Shown: piece after piece, positions 1-8,133 of the stretch
Position numbering within the stretch: position 1 is the first letter of the stretch
How the letters are laid out: each line of letters opens with the position of its first letter
Made by a program: the position numbers and the translations under genes
Notes under the pieces: model-generated
What the model was told of the DNA's origin: nothing
The model's input: the letters and a program-made list of their open reading frames with translations, nothing else
The model's database searches: none
IMG/VR virus record: IMGVR_UViG_3300028422_001962
Span: 1-64,000 of that record
Reading direction: 5' to 3' (one strand)
DNA from: a virus
DNA length: 64,000 bases

Positions 1-405
1 CTCCTGAAAATCAAGCCCTCCGTTTGAAGAGTACATACCCGGCACATTCTCCAGCACCGCGAACTTGGGGTATTCGTTATCTGTGGCGGCGAGCATCTCT
101 TTAATGATTCTGATTACTTGAAAGAACAGCCCTGACCGCTCGCCGTGCAGCCCAGCACGCTTGCCCGCCACCGAGAGGTCTTGGCAGCAAAAACCGCCCG
201 TGATGATGTCCACGGGTGGCACTTTAGAGCCGTCTATTATATTGATGTCGCCATAGTGTTGTACACTCGGCAACCGTTTGGTCGTGACCCTTATCGGGAA
301 CGGCTCAACTTCCGATGCCCAGAGCGGTTCGATGCCGGTTAAAATAGCTCCGAGCGGAAAACCGCCAGAGCCGTCGAATAGGGAGCCGAGAGTCAGTTTG
401 GTCAT
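1..405 (-). CDS. DNA (cytosine-5) methyltransferase, N-terminal part (cut by window edge)
   Basis: Reading the minus strand from the ATG at 405 gives an open frame to base 1 with no stop, so only about the first 135 residues are present. The start MTKLTLGSLFDGSGGFPLGA is motif I of C5 methyltransferases (SAM binding). The segment VDIITGGFCCQDLSVAGKR is motif IV with the catalytic Cys, and VLENVPG is motif VI (ENV). The usual Pro-Cys-Gln of motif IV reads Cys-Cys-Gln, an uncommon change. The start codon overlaps the stop of the upstream methyltransferase gene (ATGA), so the two are translationally coupled. It is probably a phage-borne enzyme protecting phage DNA from host restriction; the target sequence is unknown. 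Confidence 0.9.
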   Translation of the reverse strand, partial: MTKLTLGSLFDGSGGFPLGAILTGIEPLWASEVEPFPIRVTTKRLPSVQHYGDINIIDGSKVPPVDIITGGFCCQDLSVAGKRAGLHGERSGLFFQVIRIIKEMLAATDNEYPKFAVLENVPGMYSSNGGLDFQE

Positions 406-1655
406 ATCAACGCCACCTCCTTCACGAGGTCGGCGTAGGCTATGGTCTTGCCGTCACGTTCGCAGGTGATATCCTCACCACCGTTCTGTTTGAACTCAGC
501 ATAGCGACGGAGTATAACACTCGCATATTTCTCGTCAAGTTCAAGCATGAAGCAGGTTCGGTCAATCTGCTCGCAGGCAATGAGCGTAGAACCGCTCCCG
601 CCGAAAGTGTCCAGTACGATTGCGTTCGCCTGACTGCTATTGGAAATCGGGTAAGCAAGCAAATCAAGCGGCTTGCTCGTGGGGTGGTCGGCGTTTTTTT
701 TCGGTTTGTCGAAGTTCCAGATGGTTGTTTGCTTACGGTCTGAGTACCATTTGTGCTTGGCGGTGTCCTTAAAGGCATACAGCACCGGCTCGTGCATTTG
801 CTGGTAATCGCCGCGCCCAAGCACGAGAGCGTTCTTCACCCAAATGCAAGTGGTGGAATAATGAAACCCCGCATCCACGCAGGCGCGGAAGAAGTTTACC
901 TTTTCCGAATCTGAGTGGAAGCAGTAAAAAGCCCCGCCGTCAGCGAGGTTCTCATAAAAGCATTTGAACGCTGAGAGCAGGAATGTGTAAAACTGCTCGG
1001 CTTTCATGCTGTCGTTCTTAATTTTCAGCCCACTCGCTGACTCGAAGCTGACATTGTAGGGCGGGTCGGTCAGAACGAGGTTTGCCTTGCGTCCGTCCAT
1101 TAACTTCTTGACGGTATCCGCATCGGTCGCATCGCCGCAGATGAGCTTGTGCCGCCCAAGCGTCCACACGTCGCCGGGCAAAACAAAAGCCGCCTGTTCA
1201 AGGGCGGCCGTGAGGTCAAAATCGTCGTCTTGCACATCCCCGCCGGAATCGGCAAACAGCTTCTCAATTTCAGCGATGTCAAAACCCGTAATTTCGAGGT
1301 CGAAGCCGAGTTCCTTCAAATCCGCAAATTCCAGCGCTAAGAGTTCTTCATCCCATCCTGCGTTAAGCGCCAGACGGTTGTCGGCGAGGATGTAGGCTTT
1401 CTTCTGCGCTTCGGTCAAATGTTCCACGAACACGCAGGGAACTTCGCTCAGCCCTTCGGCTTTGGCGGCAAGCACCCGCCCGTGACCCGCGATGATGTTG
1501 TAGTCCTTATCGCAGATAATCGGATTGACAAATCCGAACTCACGAAGAGAAGAGCGAAGCTGTAAAATCTGCTCCTTGCTGTGGGTGCGGGCATTCCTCG
1601 CGTATGGAATCAGGCGGTCGATGTCCACCTTTTCAAATCTTTCTGTGGTCTGCAT
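402..1655 (-). CDS. ParB/Srx-type N-terminal domain fused to beta-class DNA methyltransferase
   Basis: A 417-residue protein. Residues 1-110 look like a ParB N-terminal nuclease-like domain (FEKVDIDRLIPYARNARTHS, then IIAGHGR at 54-60). Residues 160-400 are an amino-methyltransferase: DPPY at 197-200 (catalytic motif IV), TSKPLDLL near 326, and FGGSGS at 351-356 (SAM-binding motif I). Motif IV precedes motif I, the beta-class order, so the product is N6-methyladenine or N4-methylcytosine. This fusion is common in Firmicute prophages, next to terminase genes as here. It follows the terminase small subunit by 3 bp and overlaps the C5 methyltransferase start by 4 bp. Confidence 0.92.
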   Translation of the reverse strand: MQTTERFEKVDIDRLIPYARNARTHSKEQILQLRSSLREFGFVNPIICDKDYNIIAGHGRVLAAKAEGLSEVPCVFVEHLTEAQKKAYILADNRLALNAGWDEELLALEFADLKELGFDLEITGFDIAEIEKLFADSGGDVQDDDFDLTAALEQAAFVLPGDVWTLGRHKLICGDATDADTVKKLMDGRKANLVLTDPPYNVSFESASGLKIKNDSMKAEQFYTFLLSAFKCFYENLADGGAFYCFHSDSEKVNFFRACVDAGFHYSTTCIWVKNALVLGRGDYQQMHEPVLYAFKDTAKHKWYSDRKQTTIWNFDKPKKNADHPTSKPLDLLAYPISNSSQANAIVLDTFGGSGSTLIACEQIDRTCFMLELDEKYASVILRRYAEFKQNGGEDITCERDGKTIAYADLVKEVALI

Positions 1656-1658
1656 TGG

Positions 1659-2156
1659 TTAAAACCCCCTGTTCGTGAGCAGTTCGAGGAAGGCGTTTTT
1701 CTCCTCGCCCTGTGTATTGCTGTGTCGGTTGATAATCTGCATGATGAGATTGAAATCGCCCTGCATCGCCTTGTAGTAACCCGCGCCCGCCGTCACGTAG
1801 GGCGAGAGCTTCAGGTCTTTGGTCATGCGTCCGATTTTGCGGTTCATGCACTCGCAGGCAAGGAAGCCCTGCCGGTTCAGCACGTAGTCCGTAATTGTCT
1901 GCGGAGCGACGAAGCCCTCACAGCCGCGAGCGGCGATATATTCTTCAATTTCGGCTCGCAGCACATCCGCAGACGGCACTTCTTTTTCACATTCCTTCAT
2001 CGCCATGGAGAAGTAGTCCGCCATGACGTTTTTGGAATAAACCTTTTTAGGTGCCGGGATAGGAGTCGCATTCGACTTCGCTTTGCCTTCCAGTTTCTTG
2101 TCGTTTATATTTTTCCGAGGGCGTCCTGCCCCCGGACGATAGCCGCCGCTGGGCAT
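1659..2156 (-). CDS. P27-family phage terminase small subunit
   Basis: A 165-residue protein if it starts at the ATG at 2156, which has GAGGTGAT at SD distance; an upstream ATG at 2213 lacks a good site. The N-terminus (MPSGGYRPGAGRPRKN) is the basic Gly/Pro-rich start typical of P27-like small terminases, and the rest is helical with the family's C-terminal 'ELLTNRGF'-type end. The protein recognises the pac/cos site and recruits the large terminase to package DNA. It marks the beginning of the late gene block, whose remainder lies beyond the left edge. Family call is by sequence resemblance. Confidence 0.85.
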   Translation of the reverse strand: MPSGGYRPGAGRPRKNINDKKLEGKAKSNATPIPAPKKVYSKNVMADYFSMAMKECEKEVPSADVLRAEIEEYIAARGCEGFVAPQTITDYVLNRQGFLACECMNRKIGRMTKDLKLSPYVTAGAGYYKAMQGDFNLIMQIINRHSNTQGEEKNAFLELLTNRGF

Positions 2157-2284
2157 TGTCATCACCTCGTTTTGATATTTGATTTTTTGATTTTTGATTT
2201 TTGAAAAATTCACACGGCAGGCCGAGCGCGCTGCCCTGCCTGAAAGTGGCAGAGATTCATACCGCCCCTCGGTTTTTCAAAATA

Positions 2285-2635
2285 TCAAAAGTAGTCGCCT
2301 TGCTGACCGTGCAGTCTGCTGTGGCACTCGGAGCAGAGAGCTTGCAGGTTCGACCAGTCGTTCGTGCCGCCGTCCGTCAGCTTGCGCTTGTGGTGGACGA
2401 GTTCGGCGGGCGTCAGCTTCCCGTCGGCTTTGCATATCTCGCAGAGAGGGTTCGCCGACAGGAACGCCGCGCGTATCCTGTTCCACGACCGACCGTAGCG
2501 CTTGTTGGCTTCGGGGTCGCGGTCGAAATGGTTGTAGCGTTTGGCTTCCACCTTTTGGTGTTCCTCACAGTACCTACCCGTTGTCAGCTTGGCGCAGCCG
2601 GGGTAGGCGCAGGGCTTCTTTGCTTTGTATGGCAT
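2285..2635 (-). CDS. HNH endonuclease (phage packaging-type)
   Basis: A 116-residue protein starting at the ATG at 2635, preceded by an ideal AGGAGGTGCAAC; the longer frame back to 2716 has no ribosome site. CEIC (65-68), HH (81-82), N96 and CSECH (101-105) form the HNH beta-beta-alpha-metal fold with its structural Cys4 zinc site. An N-terminal pair of Cys plus EEH (residues 9-26) may be a second zinc knuckle. Small HNH proteins next to terminase genes are often needed for DNA packaging in cos phages. This one lies directly upstream of the P27 small subunit. Confidence 0.9.
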   Translation of the reverse strand: MPYKAKKPCAYPGCAKLTTGRYCEEHQKVEAKRYNHFDRDPEANKRYGRSWNRIRAAFLSANPLCEICKADGKLTPAELVHHKRKLTDGGTNDWSNLQALCSECHSRLHGQQGDYF

Positions 2636-2664
2636 GTTGCACCTCCTGTTCTGCGCATAAGAAA

Positions 2665-2692
2665 AGCCCCGTGGGATTTCTCCCGCGAGGCT
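2665..2692 (-). terminator. Intrinsic terminator in the leader of the HNH/terminase operon
   Basis: On the minus strand a 12-bp stem (AGCCTCGCGGGA paired with TCCCACGGGGCT, one mismatch and one wobble) with a GAAA loop is followed by TTTTCTTAT. It lies between the candidate late promoter (-10 at 2715-2720) and the HNH start, so late transcripts would have to read through it. Confidence 0.6.
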
Positions 2693-2714
2693 CGCGTGTG
2701 CATTCAATTCTGCC

Positions 2715-2766
2715 ATTATAGTTATAACACAGAAGCCTCGTGGCTTTCTATGACATTTAGTGACAT
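2715..2766 (-). promoter_or_regulatory. Candidate activator-dependent phage late promoter
   Basis: On the minus strand a perfect TATAAT (plus 2715-2720) has no recognisable -35 box at 17 bp. Upstream, the plus-strand hexamer TGACAT occurs at 2751-2756 and again at 2761-2766, exactly one helical turn apart and about 43-58 bp before the expected start site. That is the layout of an activator-dependent promoter. The ArpU/DUF1492-like gene immediately upstream (2769-3200) is the natural candidate activator, by inference. Confidence 0.4.
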
Positions 2767-2768
2767 CC

Positions 2769-3200
2769 TCATTGGTGGCGCCGGATTAAATCCACTTCCT
2801 CTAAAGCCCTGCCGTGCAGGCGGTGGATATGGCGTAAGTCATAATGGAGAGCCACGGCGATTTCTTCCCACGTCTCAAAGCAGAGGTAGCGCATCTCCAG
2901 AATGGTTTGGAGTTCGGTGCGCTCCACGCACTTGATAATGGTGACCACTTCACGTTTCAGGTCAATGAGTGTTTTAAGATCGGCGTTAATTTCCGATTCC
3001 AAGTCCAAAGCCTTAGCGATGAAGTCCTCCATGCGGTGGAAGTTAGGGCTTTGGCTTCTCGGCATATCAGACAGCGTGGCGGATGCTTTCGTCGCCAGTT
3101 CACGCAAAGATTTCACCTGCTCCAGTTTAGAATTTATTCGTTGGTCTATTCGGTAAGCTTGGGAGAGATACTCCTTCGCCGTCAGTTTTTCTGTATCCAT
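2769..3200 (-). CDS. DUF1492/ArpU-like phage late transcription regulator
   Basis: A 143-residue protein, start at 3200 with GGAGGTAGCCA upstream. The first 90 residues are helical, probably coiled-coil. Residues 95-143 contain a sigma-region-4-like helix-turn-helix (LQTILEMRYLCFETWEEIAV followed by HIHRLHGRALEEV). Proteins of this type are encoded just before terminase genes in many Firmicute phages and are thought to switch on late transcription. The position directly before the late block fits that role. DNA target and mechanism are not known from the sequence. Confidence 0.75.
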   Translation of the reverse strand: MDTEKLTAKEYLSQAYRIDQRINSKLEQVKSLRELATKASATLSDMPRSQSPNFHRMEDFIAKALDLESEINADLKTLIDLKREVVTIIKCVERTELQTILEMRYLCFETWEEIAVALHYDLRHIHRLHGRALEEVDLIRRHQ

Positions 3201-3263
3201 TGGCTACCTCCGATTTTGGTGAAGAATTTCCCTCGGATTGGCAGCTTTTGACTCCGTTGATTG

Positions 3264-4622
3264 TCACAGATTTGCTTTTACCGCGTCGATTAAGGCGGTC
3301 TGCGTCCTGTCCTTTTCGGATAGGGCTTTTATAACACGCTCGTCGATGGTATCTTTGGCGGTGATATGATGGATGACTACCGTTTCGGACTGCTGACCCT
3401 GCCGCCATAAGCGGGCATTGGTCTGTTGGTAGAGTTCTAAACTCCACGTCAACCCGAACCATATAATTGTATTGCCTCCACTTTGAAGGTTTAGCCCGTG
3501 ACCAGCAGAAGCAGGGTGGATGAGGGCGACTGCCAACTCGCCACGATTCCATCGGGCAATTGATTCCGATGTATCCATCTTGGAAAATGGGATGTGGCGG
3601 GATTTCAGCCTTAAAGAAATCCGCTCTAAATCGTGCTTAAACCAGTAGGCTACCATGACAGGTTTGCCGTTGGCGGCTTCGATTAAGTCCTCCAAAGCAT
3701 CCAGCTTGCGGTCATGGATGTGGTGGACATCACCGCCGTCGCCATAGACCGCACCGTTCGCCATTTGGCACAGCTTGTTGGAGAGAGCGGCAGCGTTAGC
3801 TGCAGTAATTTCGCCATCTGCAAGCTGAAGCACCAATTCCCGCTTCATCTCGTCATACCGTTCCCGCTCATCGTCCGACATCCGTACGGGGTACTCGGCG
3901 GTGACCAATTCCGGCATTTTCAAGTGATCGGTTGATTTCATACTGATGGTGATGTCGGCAATTTTGTCGTATATTCGCTTCTCGGCGGAAGGCTGTGGCT
4001 TATAGCTGAAAATGACCTGACCGTTACGCTTATCGGGTACAAAGTAGTCCGTGCGGTACTGTCCAATAAACTTTCCGAGCCGCTGACCCATATCAAGAAG
4101 CCGAAACTCAGCCCATAAATCCATCAAGCCGTTGCTGCTGGGCGTTCCCGTCAGCCCAATGATGCGTTTTACCTTGGGGCGGGCTTTCATCAGCGACCGG
4201 AATCGCTTTGACTGGTGGGACTTGAAACTGGACAACTCATCGACCACCACGGTGTCGAATTCGAAGGGCATATCGCTTTCCTCAATCAGCCATTGCACAT
4301 TCTCGCGGTTTATAATGTAAATATCGGCTTGTTTCCAAAGCGCCGCTTTGCGCTCCGCTTCCGTACCGACCGCAACGGAGAATTGCAGGTTGGAGAGGTG
4401 TTCCCATTTCCGCAGTTCCTCCGGCCAAGTATCTCGGGCGACGCGGAGCGGTGCGATGACAAGAATGCGGTGTGCTTCAAAGCTGTCAAACAATAAGTTA
4501 AATAAAGCAGTCAAAGTAATCGCCGTCTTGCCAAGTCCCATGTCGAGTAGGAGGCAGGAGATGGGGTTCGATTCAATAAAATCCGTGGCATATTCCTGAT
4601 AATTATGTGGCTGATATTTCAC
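3264..4622 (-). CDS. Phage SNF2-family DEAD/DEAH-like helicase
   Basis: A 452-residue SF2 helicase. It starts with GTG at 4622 (GGAGGTGTGATTC upstream), inside the end of the VRR-NUC gene. Motif I is DMGLGKTAIT near residue 28, motif II is VVDELSSFK (a DELS variant of DEAH), motif III is GLTGTPSSN, and the C-terminal lobe has HGLNLQSGGN and QQTNARLWRQGQ (motifs V/VI). The short length and lack of accessory domains match the helicase that pairs with VRR-NUC in Firmicute prophage replication modules. It probably remodels replication or recombination intermediates. Confidence 0.9.
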   Translation of the reverse strand: MKYQPHNYQEYATDFIESNPISCLLLDMGLGKTAITLTALFNLLFDSFEAHRILVIAPLRVARDTWPEELRKWEHLSNLQFSVAVGTEAERKAALWKQADIYIINRENVQWLIEESDMPFEFDTVVVDELSSFKSHQSKRFRSLMKARPKVKRIIGLTGTPSSNGLMDLWAEFRLLDMGQRLGKFIGQYRTDYFVPDKRNGQVIFSYKPQPSAEKRIYDKIADITISMKSTDHLKMPELVTAEYPVRMSDDERERYDEMKRELVLQLADGEITAANAAALSNKLCQMANGAVYGDGGDVHHIHDRKLDALEDLIEAANGKPVMVAYWFKHDLERISLRLKSRHIPFSKMDTSESIARWNRGELAVALIHPASAGHGLNLQSGGNTIIWFGLTWSLELYQQTNARLWRQGQQSETVVIHHITAKDTIDERVIKALSEKDRTQTALIDAVKANL

Positions 4623-4884
4623 GAATCACACCTCCAATCTGCTCTGCATCGTCCAGTACAAAAACCTTGTAGCCCATCTGCCGTAACATCCCGTGTCTTG
4701 CTTCCTGTAATGGGCGGGGCTTTTCGCCTTGCCGCTTCACTTCCACAAAACCGCACTTCCCATCGGGGAGGAGCACAAGGCGGTCGGGCATTCCATCGAA
4801 GCCGGGGCTTATAAACTTGGGTGAGATACCCCCCATTGCCTTGACTGCCTCCGTGAGTTTGCGTTCCAATGTTTTCTCTCGCAT
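4603..4884 (-). CDS. VRR-NUC domain nuclease
   Basis: A 93-residue protein consisting of a single VRR-NUC (PD-(D/E)XK superfamily) domain. E6, D30 and the GMPDRLVLLPDG segment, then the FVEVKRQGE motif (E-x-K), and finally the Q/H-rich RPLQEARHGMLRQMGY helix are all in the family order. Stand-alone phage VRR-NUC enzymes act as Holliday-junction-type resolvases. The gene overlaps the SNF2 helicase start by about 20 bp, supporting joint function. Confidence 0.88.
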   Translation of the reverse strand: MREKTLERKLTEAVKAMGGISPKFISPGFDGMPDRLVLLPDGKCGFVEVKRQGEKPRPLQEARHGMLRQMGYKVFVLDDAEQIGGVIREISAT

Positions 4885-5115
4885 ATAGACCTCCGTTTTT
4901 CTTATTGCCCATCTTGCCGATTCTGCCTATAATTCCTACGCGGGCATATTGCGTATGCTCATTGCTCTTATTACTTATAAAATAAGATTTAATAGGGATA
5001 ACATCGGCAATATGGGCAATGGCTGTGGTGAAACCGTTGTATATTCGGCGCTTGCGACATTGCCGATTAAGGTTGCCCAAGCCCCGACAAGCAATCATGG
5101 GCAAAGATTCTGTCT
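4885..5115. repeat. Noncoding gap with inverted iteron-like repeats (candidate phage origin)
   Basis: No convincing gene. ATTGCCCATCTTGCCGAT at 4904-4921 recurs in inverted orientation at 5003-5020 with one mismatch, and a third partial copy (ATTGCCGAT then TTGCCC) is at 5059-5078. The gap sits between the VapE primase/helicase and the nuclease/helicase pair. Repeats next to the replication initiator suggest an origin or a regulator-binding region; this is inference. Confidence 0.4.
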
Positions 5116-7443
5116 TCATTTATCCCTCACAAACACACGCTGGACGCCGTACATTGGGACAGCTTTTTTGCCTGTCTTGTTGCCTTCGTACTTCGCCCAA
5201 CCGCCTATTTGGCCCAAGATGCCCTCGATCTCGTAGGAGTCTGCTTTCTTTATGGATTCACGGGACTTCCCGAAGCACTCGCACCAAATCTCCATCACGC
5301 AGACTTGACTCCGGCGCACAGCGCCTTTTGCCCTCGTGGGGTCGTCGGGCGAGCGGAGGTATTCGAGCCTGCGGTAAATGTCCATTGTGTCCCAGTTGTC
5401 CGGGAGCAAGGCTTCAAGGTATTCCGATACCAAGCCCTCGCGGTCGTCGTTCTCCATAGCGTCACGCTGCTCGGCGAATGCCGCTAACGCGATGTCGCCT
5501 TTTAGGAACAATTCCTCGCCCTCGGAGTACCTGACAAGGGCTTCCGCCCAAATCTGGCCAGTATCCGTAAGTTCCCAAGCATGGTACTTGCCGCCGCCCG
5601 AAACCCGTACAGGCCAGAAGCGGCGATTGCCCGTGATGTCTCTTAAGAAACCGCCGTCCGAGTTGGTTGTTCCCACGATGATGCATTGACGAGGGTGGCT
5701 TTCCACGGCTCTGCCGTATGAAGGGCGGTATTTGTCGTCGGTGCGGGTGATGAACGACTTCACCGTTTCCACGTCCATTTTCTTAATGCCCGCAAGTTCT
5801 CCCAGTTCGAGTAGCCAGTAACCTTGCAGCTTCTCAGGTGCGGTCTTGTCTTTCATATCCGAAATGGAGAGACTGTCGGAGTACCATTTGCCACCGAGTC
5901 GTGAGAAGAGCGTTGACTTTCCGATACCCTGTTTGCCGTTCAGAACGAGAATGGAGTCATGTTTCGCGCCGGGGTTTAAGATTCGGGCTACCGCCGCCAC
6001 AAGCGTTTTGCGAGTGACGGCTCTGGTGTAAGGCGTGTCCTCCGCGCCGAGATAGTCGATGAGCAGCGTATCCAATCGGGGAATCCTGTCCCATGGCGGC
6101 AGGCTGTTCAGGTACTCCCGAATCGGGTGGTAAGCCCTGTCGTCGGCAACCTTGGTAAGAGCCAGTTCGTAATTGCGAGCCGAGAAAGTGCCGTAGCGTT
6201 TATCCACATACGCCACAAGCTGGGCGGTGTCGGCGTCGCGCCAAGGCGGATGCGGCCGCTCCCACGGGAGGTTCTCGCCGTATATCTGGTTCGCCAGTTT
6301 ATTGTGGCGGATGCCGCTGATGGCATCGTCGTTATTGAGGATAAGGAGCAGATTGCCCAGCGTGTTGCAGAGGACGCCGCTTTTTTCCCTCTGGAGCCGT
6401 GACATCCAGTCTTTACCCTCGGCAAACTCCGTCTCGGCGGCGGCGATGCGCTCCTCGGCAATCAGGGTGTTGACCTTTTCATCTTTTAGAGCAAATTCGC
6501 TCATTGCCTTGAAGCTCGCCTTATCGTCAAGGTCGGTGAACTTGTGGATTCGGACAAGATCAAAGGCGTTTAACAGCTTGCCGCAGGCGGGGTCGGTCGC
6601 GTGGTGCGAGTAAGCCCATTTGCCTTCATACAGCACGACGCCCGCGCTTGAGTCGGCGAGGATATAATCGTAACGCCCCGTCATCGCAGAAGGCTCGTAA
6701 ATGTCGGGCAGGAATGCCGCGATCGCATCCTCTATCGAGTAGGAGCGGCAGAACGCACCGACCACGCCTTCTTTTCCGAGCGGGTCTTGCTGCTGGCGGA
6801 TGCTGCGCTGTATCACCTCGGACTGGCGGCTCGATGTCGGCCAGAGCGAGCAGTCCCGCCAATCGGATAGCTTGACGAGGTATTCATTGGGATCGAGTTC
6901 ATCGCCGTCGATTACTTTAAACACATATTCCCCGTCAGACGGCGTGGACGGCCAGTACATCAGGCGCTCCGGTTCATAGGTGGAGTCGTCGAAGAAGTCC
7001 ATGCCGATTTCATCCGCAACAAGCCTTGATAGCGCGGCGTACTCATCCGGCGTAACATCGCGGGAGAGTGGGATAACCACTCGAAGCCTCGGATTTTCCG
7101 GCGTGTGGCTGTGGGTGGAGTAGATGGCGCATTTGTGTGAGAAGAGCATCTCCACGCTGTCGATAAATCCGCTGTCGGCGTGATCGGCGTCAAGGGTAAT
7201 CCCTGAACGGCTCTCGACCGTGTCCTTTTTACGCCGCCCTGACTTCAGATGACCGAGGACATATCCGCCCACATCCTTTGCGGCGTCGCGGCGGTCTTTT
7301 GTGAACTTTTGATATTCGGCGACCGTTTCCGTTGTGCGACGGGTGAGCTTGAACCGGTCGCACAACTCCTCAAAGGTGGTTCTCTTATTAACCCACCTTT
7401 TTGACAGGCGGCTGTCGCCGTAAGATATTTTTAGGTCTCGCAT
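5116..7443 (-). CDS. VapE-family phage primase/helicase
   Basis: 775 residues from the ATG at 7443, which has GAGGAGGTCACGGAAGA upstream; an earlier in-frame ATG at 7464 is less well placed. The N-terminal half contains a primase-polymerase-like segment (GITLDADHADSGFID, then PRLRVVIPLSRD). The C-terminal part is the VapE P-loop helicase: LNGKQGIGKSTLFSR near residue 500, LLELGELAGIKK as Walker B, and IVGTTNSDGGFLRD with the arginine-finger region GNRRFWPV. It probably primes and unwinds phage DNA at the origin. Its start overlaps the end of the upstream gene by 13 bp. Confidence 0.9.
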   Translation of the reverse strand: MRDLKISYGDSRLSKRWVNKRTTFEELCDRFKLTRRTTETVAEYQKFTKDRRDAAKDVGGYVLGHLKSGRRKKDTVESRSGITLDADHADSGFIDSVEMLFSHKCAIYSTHSHTPENPRLRVVIPLSRDVTPDEYAALSRLVADEIGMDFFDDSTYEPERLMYWPSTPSDGEYVFKVIDGDELDPNEYLVKLSDWRDCSLWPTSSRQSEVIQRSIRQQQDPLGKEGVVGAFCRSYSIEDAIAAFLPDIYEPSAMTGRYDYILADSSAGVVLYEGKWAYSHHATDPACGKLLNAFDLVRIHKFTDLDDKASFKAMSEFALKDEKVNTLIAEERIAAAETEFAEGKDWMSRLQREKSGVLCNTLGNLLLILNNDDAISGIRHNKLANQIYGENLPWERPHPPWRDADTAQLVAYVDKRYGTFSARNYELALTKVADDRAYHPIREYLNSLPPWDRIPRLDTLLIDYLGAEDTPYTRAVTRKTLVAAVARILNPGAKHDSILVLNGKQGIGKSTLFSRLGGKWYSDSLSISDMKDKTAPEKLQGYWLLELGELAGIKKMDVETVKSFITRTDDKYRPSYGRAVESHPRQCIIVGTTNSDGGFLRDITGNRRFWPVRVSGGGKYHAWELTDTGQIWAEALVRYSEGEELFLKGDIALAAFAEQRDAMENDDREGLVSEYLEALLPDNWDTMDIYRRLEYLRSPDDPTRAKGAVRRSQVCVMEIWCECFGKSRESIKKADSYEIEGILGQIGGWAKYEGNKTGKKAVPMYGVQRVFVRDK

Positions 7444-7859
7444 TCTTCCGTGACCTCCTCGCATTTACCGTTGAAAAAACGGATAGGAATATTGCGTTTG
7501 CGAGCCTTGGCTATTTCCCGGCTCATCCCCTCTGTGGGAGGGCCGAAAGCCCATAACTCGTCGCATTTGCCGAGCAGGACGAGGGCAAACTTAAGCCCCA
7601 GTTCCCTTTGGATATTGTCGTCATCATCCATAAACTGCGGATAATGCAGGTGCGGAGCAAGAGGAATATACCCCTTGCTGACCGCTAACTTGCAATAGCC
7701 CCGTGCCCGGTTGATATTTCGTTCCGTATCGCCTGCGAACGGCGACGCGATATAGACAAGCGGGAGATACGGTTTTCTTTCCTTTTCGTCCCGTTCCACA
7801 ATTGAAAGTGCTTCATACGCGGTGGGGTCGGGATAGCCCTCATGGTTGTATCTGTCCAT
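7431..7859 (-). CDS. DUF4406/DUF7768-like nucleoside-binding-fold phage protein
   Basis: 142 residues from the ATG at 7859 (GGAGGAGGACGGCG upstream). PLVYIASPFAGDTERNINRA near residue 30, then GYIPLAPHLHYPQF, and LLGKCDELWAFGPPTEGMSREI are the signature of small phage proteins with a nucleoside deoxyribosyltransferase/TIR-like Rossmann fold (DUF4406 group). The first 25 residues are an extra acidic segment. Its role is unproven, with nucleotide metabolism or counter-defence possible. It overlaps its neighbours on both sides, as is usual in this operon. Confidence 0.7.
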   Translation of the reverse strand: MDRYNHEGYPDPTAYEALSIVERDEKERKPYLPLVYIASPFAGDTERNINRARGYCKLAVSKGYIPLAPHLHYPQFMDDDDNIQRELGLKFALVLLGKCDELWAFGPPTEGMSREIAKARKRNIPIRFFNGKCEEVTEECET

Positions 7860-8133
7860 CGCCGTCCTCCTCCAAAAGCCCTTGTTCGACGAGCATGCGA
7901 AGCCATTCGATCTCTTCGCCCAGACGTATGTTTTCTGATTCATACCGCACATTTTCGGCTTCGAGAGCCGCAAGCTGTTTAGATCGCTCTGAGCTTTCAT
8001 CCACGCTAATAAACAGAAGCGCGAACCAGCAAGTTAGCCCAATCCACATGCATACCCACGGAAGCGCCGACCATACCGCCTTGCCAACCTTCTTCAGAGC
8101 CGCTTTTATGGCTTGCTTCTTTTCATTCGTCAT
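7840..8133 (-). CDS. Small membrane-anchored coiled-coil phage protein
   Basis: 97 residues. A basic amphipathic start (MTNEKKQAIKAALKKVGKAV) is followed by one transmembrane segment (ALPWVCMWIGLTCWFALLF, about 19-40). A heptad-like coiled coil follows (SKQLAALEAENVRYESENIR) with an acidic tail. No family recognised. The gene overlaps the antirepressor stop and the next gene's start, so it is part of the same operon. Real coding is supported by its codon pattern and the tight overlaps. Confidence 0.65.
   Translation of the reverse strand: MTNEKKQAIKAALKKVGKAVWSALPWVCMWIGLTCWFALLFISVDESSERSKQLAALEAENVRYESENIRLGEEIEWLRMLVEQGLLEEDGDGQIQP

Noticed and set aside
1581-2204. 207-codon plus-strand frame
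   Set aside because: Antisense shadow of the terminase small subunit and ParB-methyltransferase genes; composition rich in His/Arg/Phe as expected for a shadow.
4619-5119. 166-codon minus-strand frame
   Set aside because: It lies mostly over the VRR-NUC gene in another frame and over the repeat-rich gap; no ribosome site and no protein-like composition.
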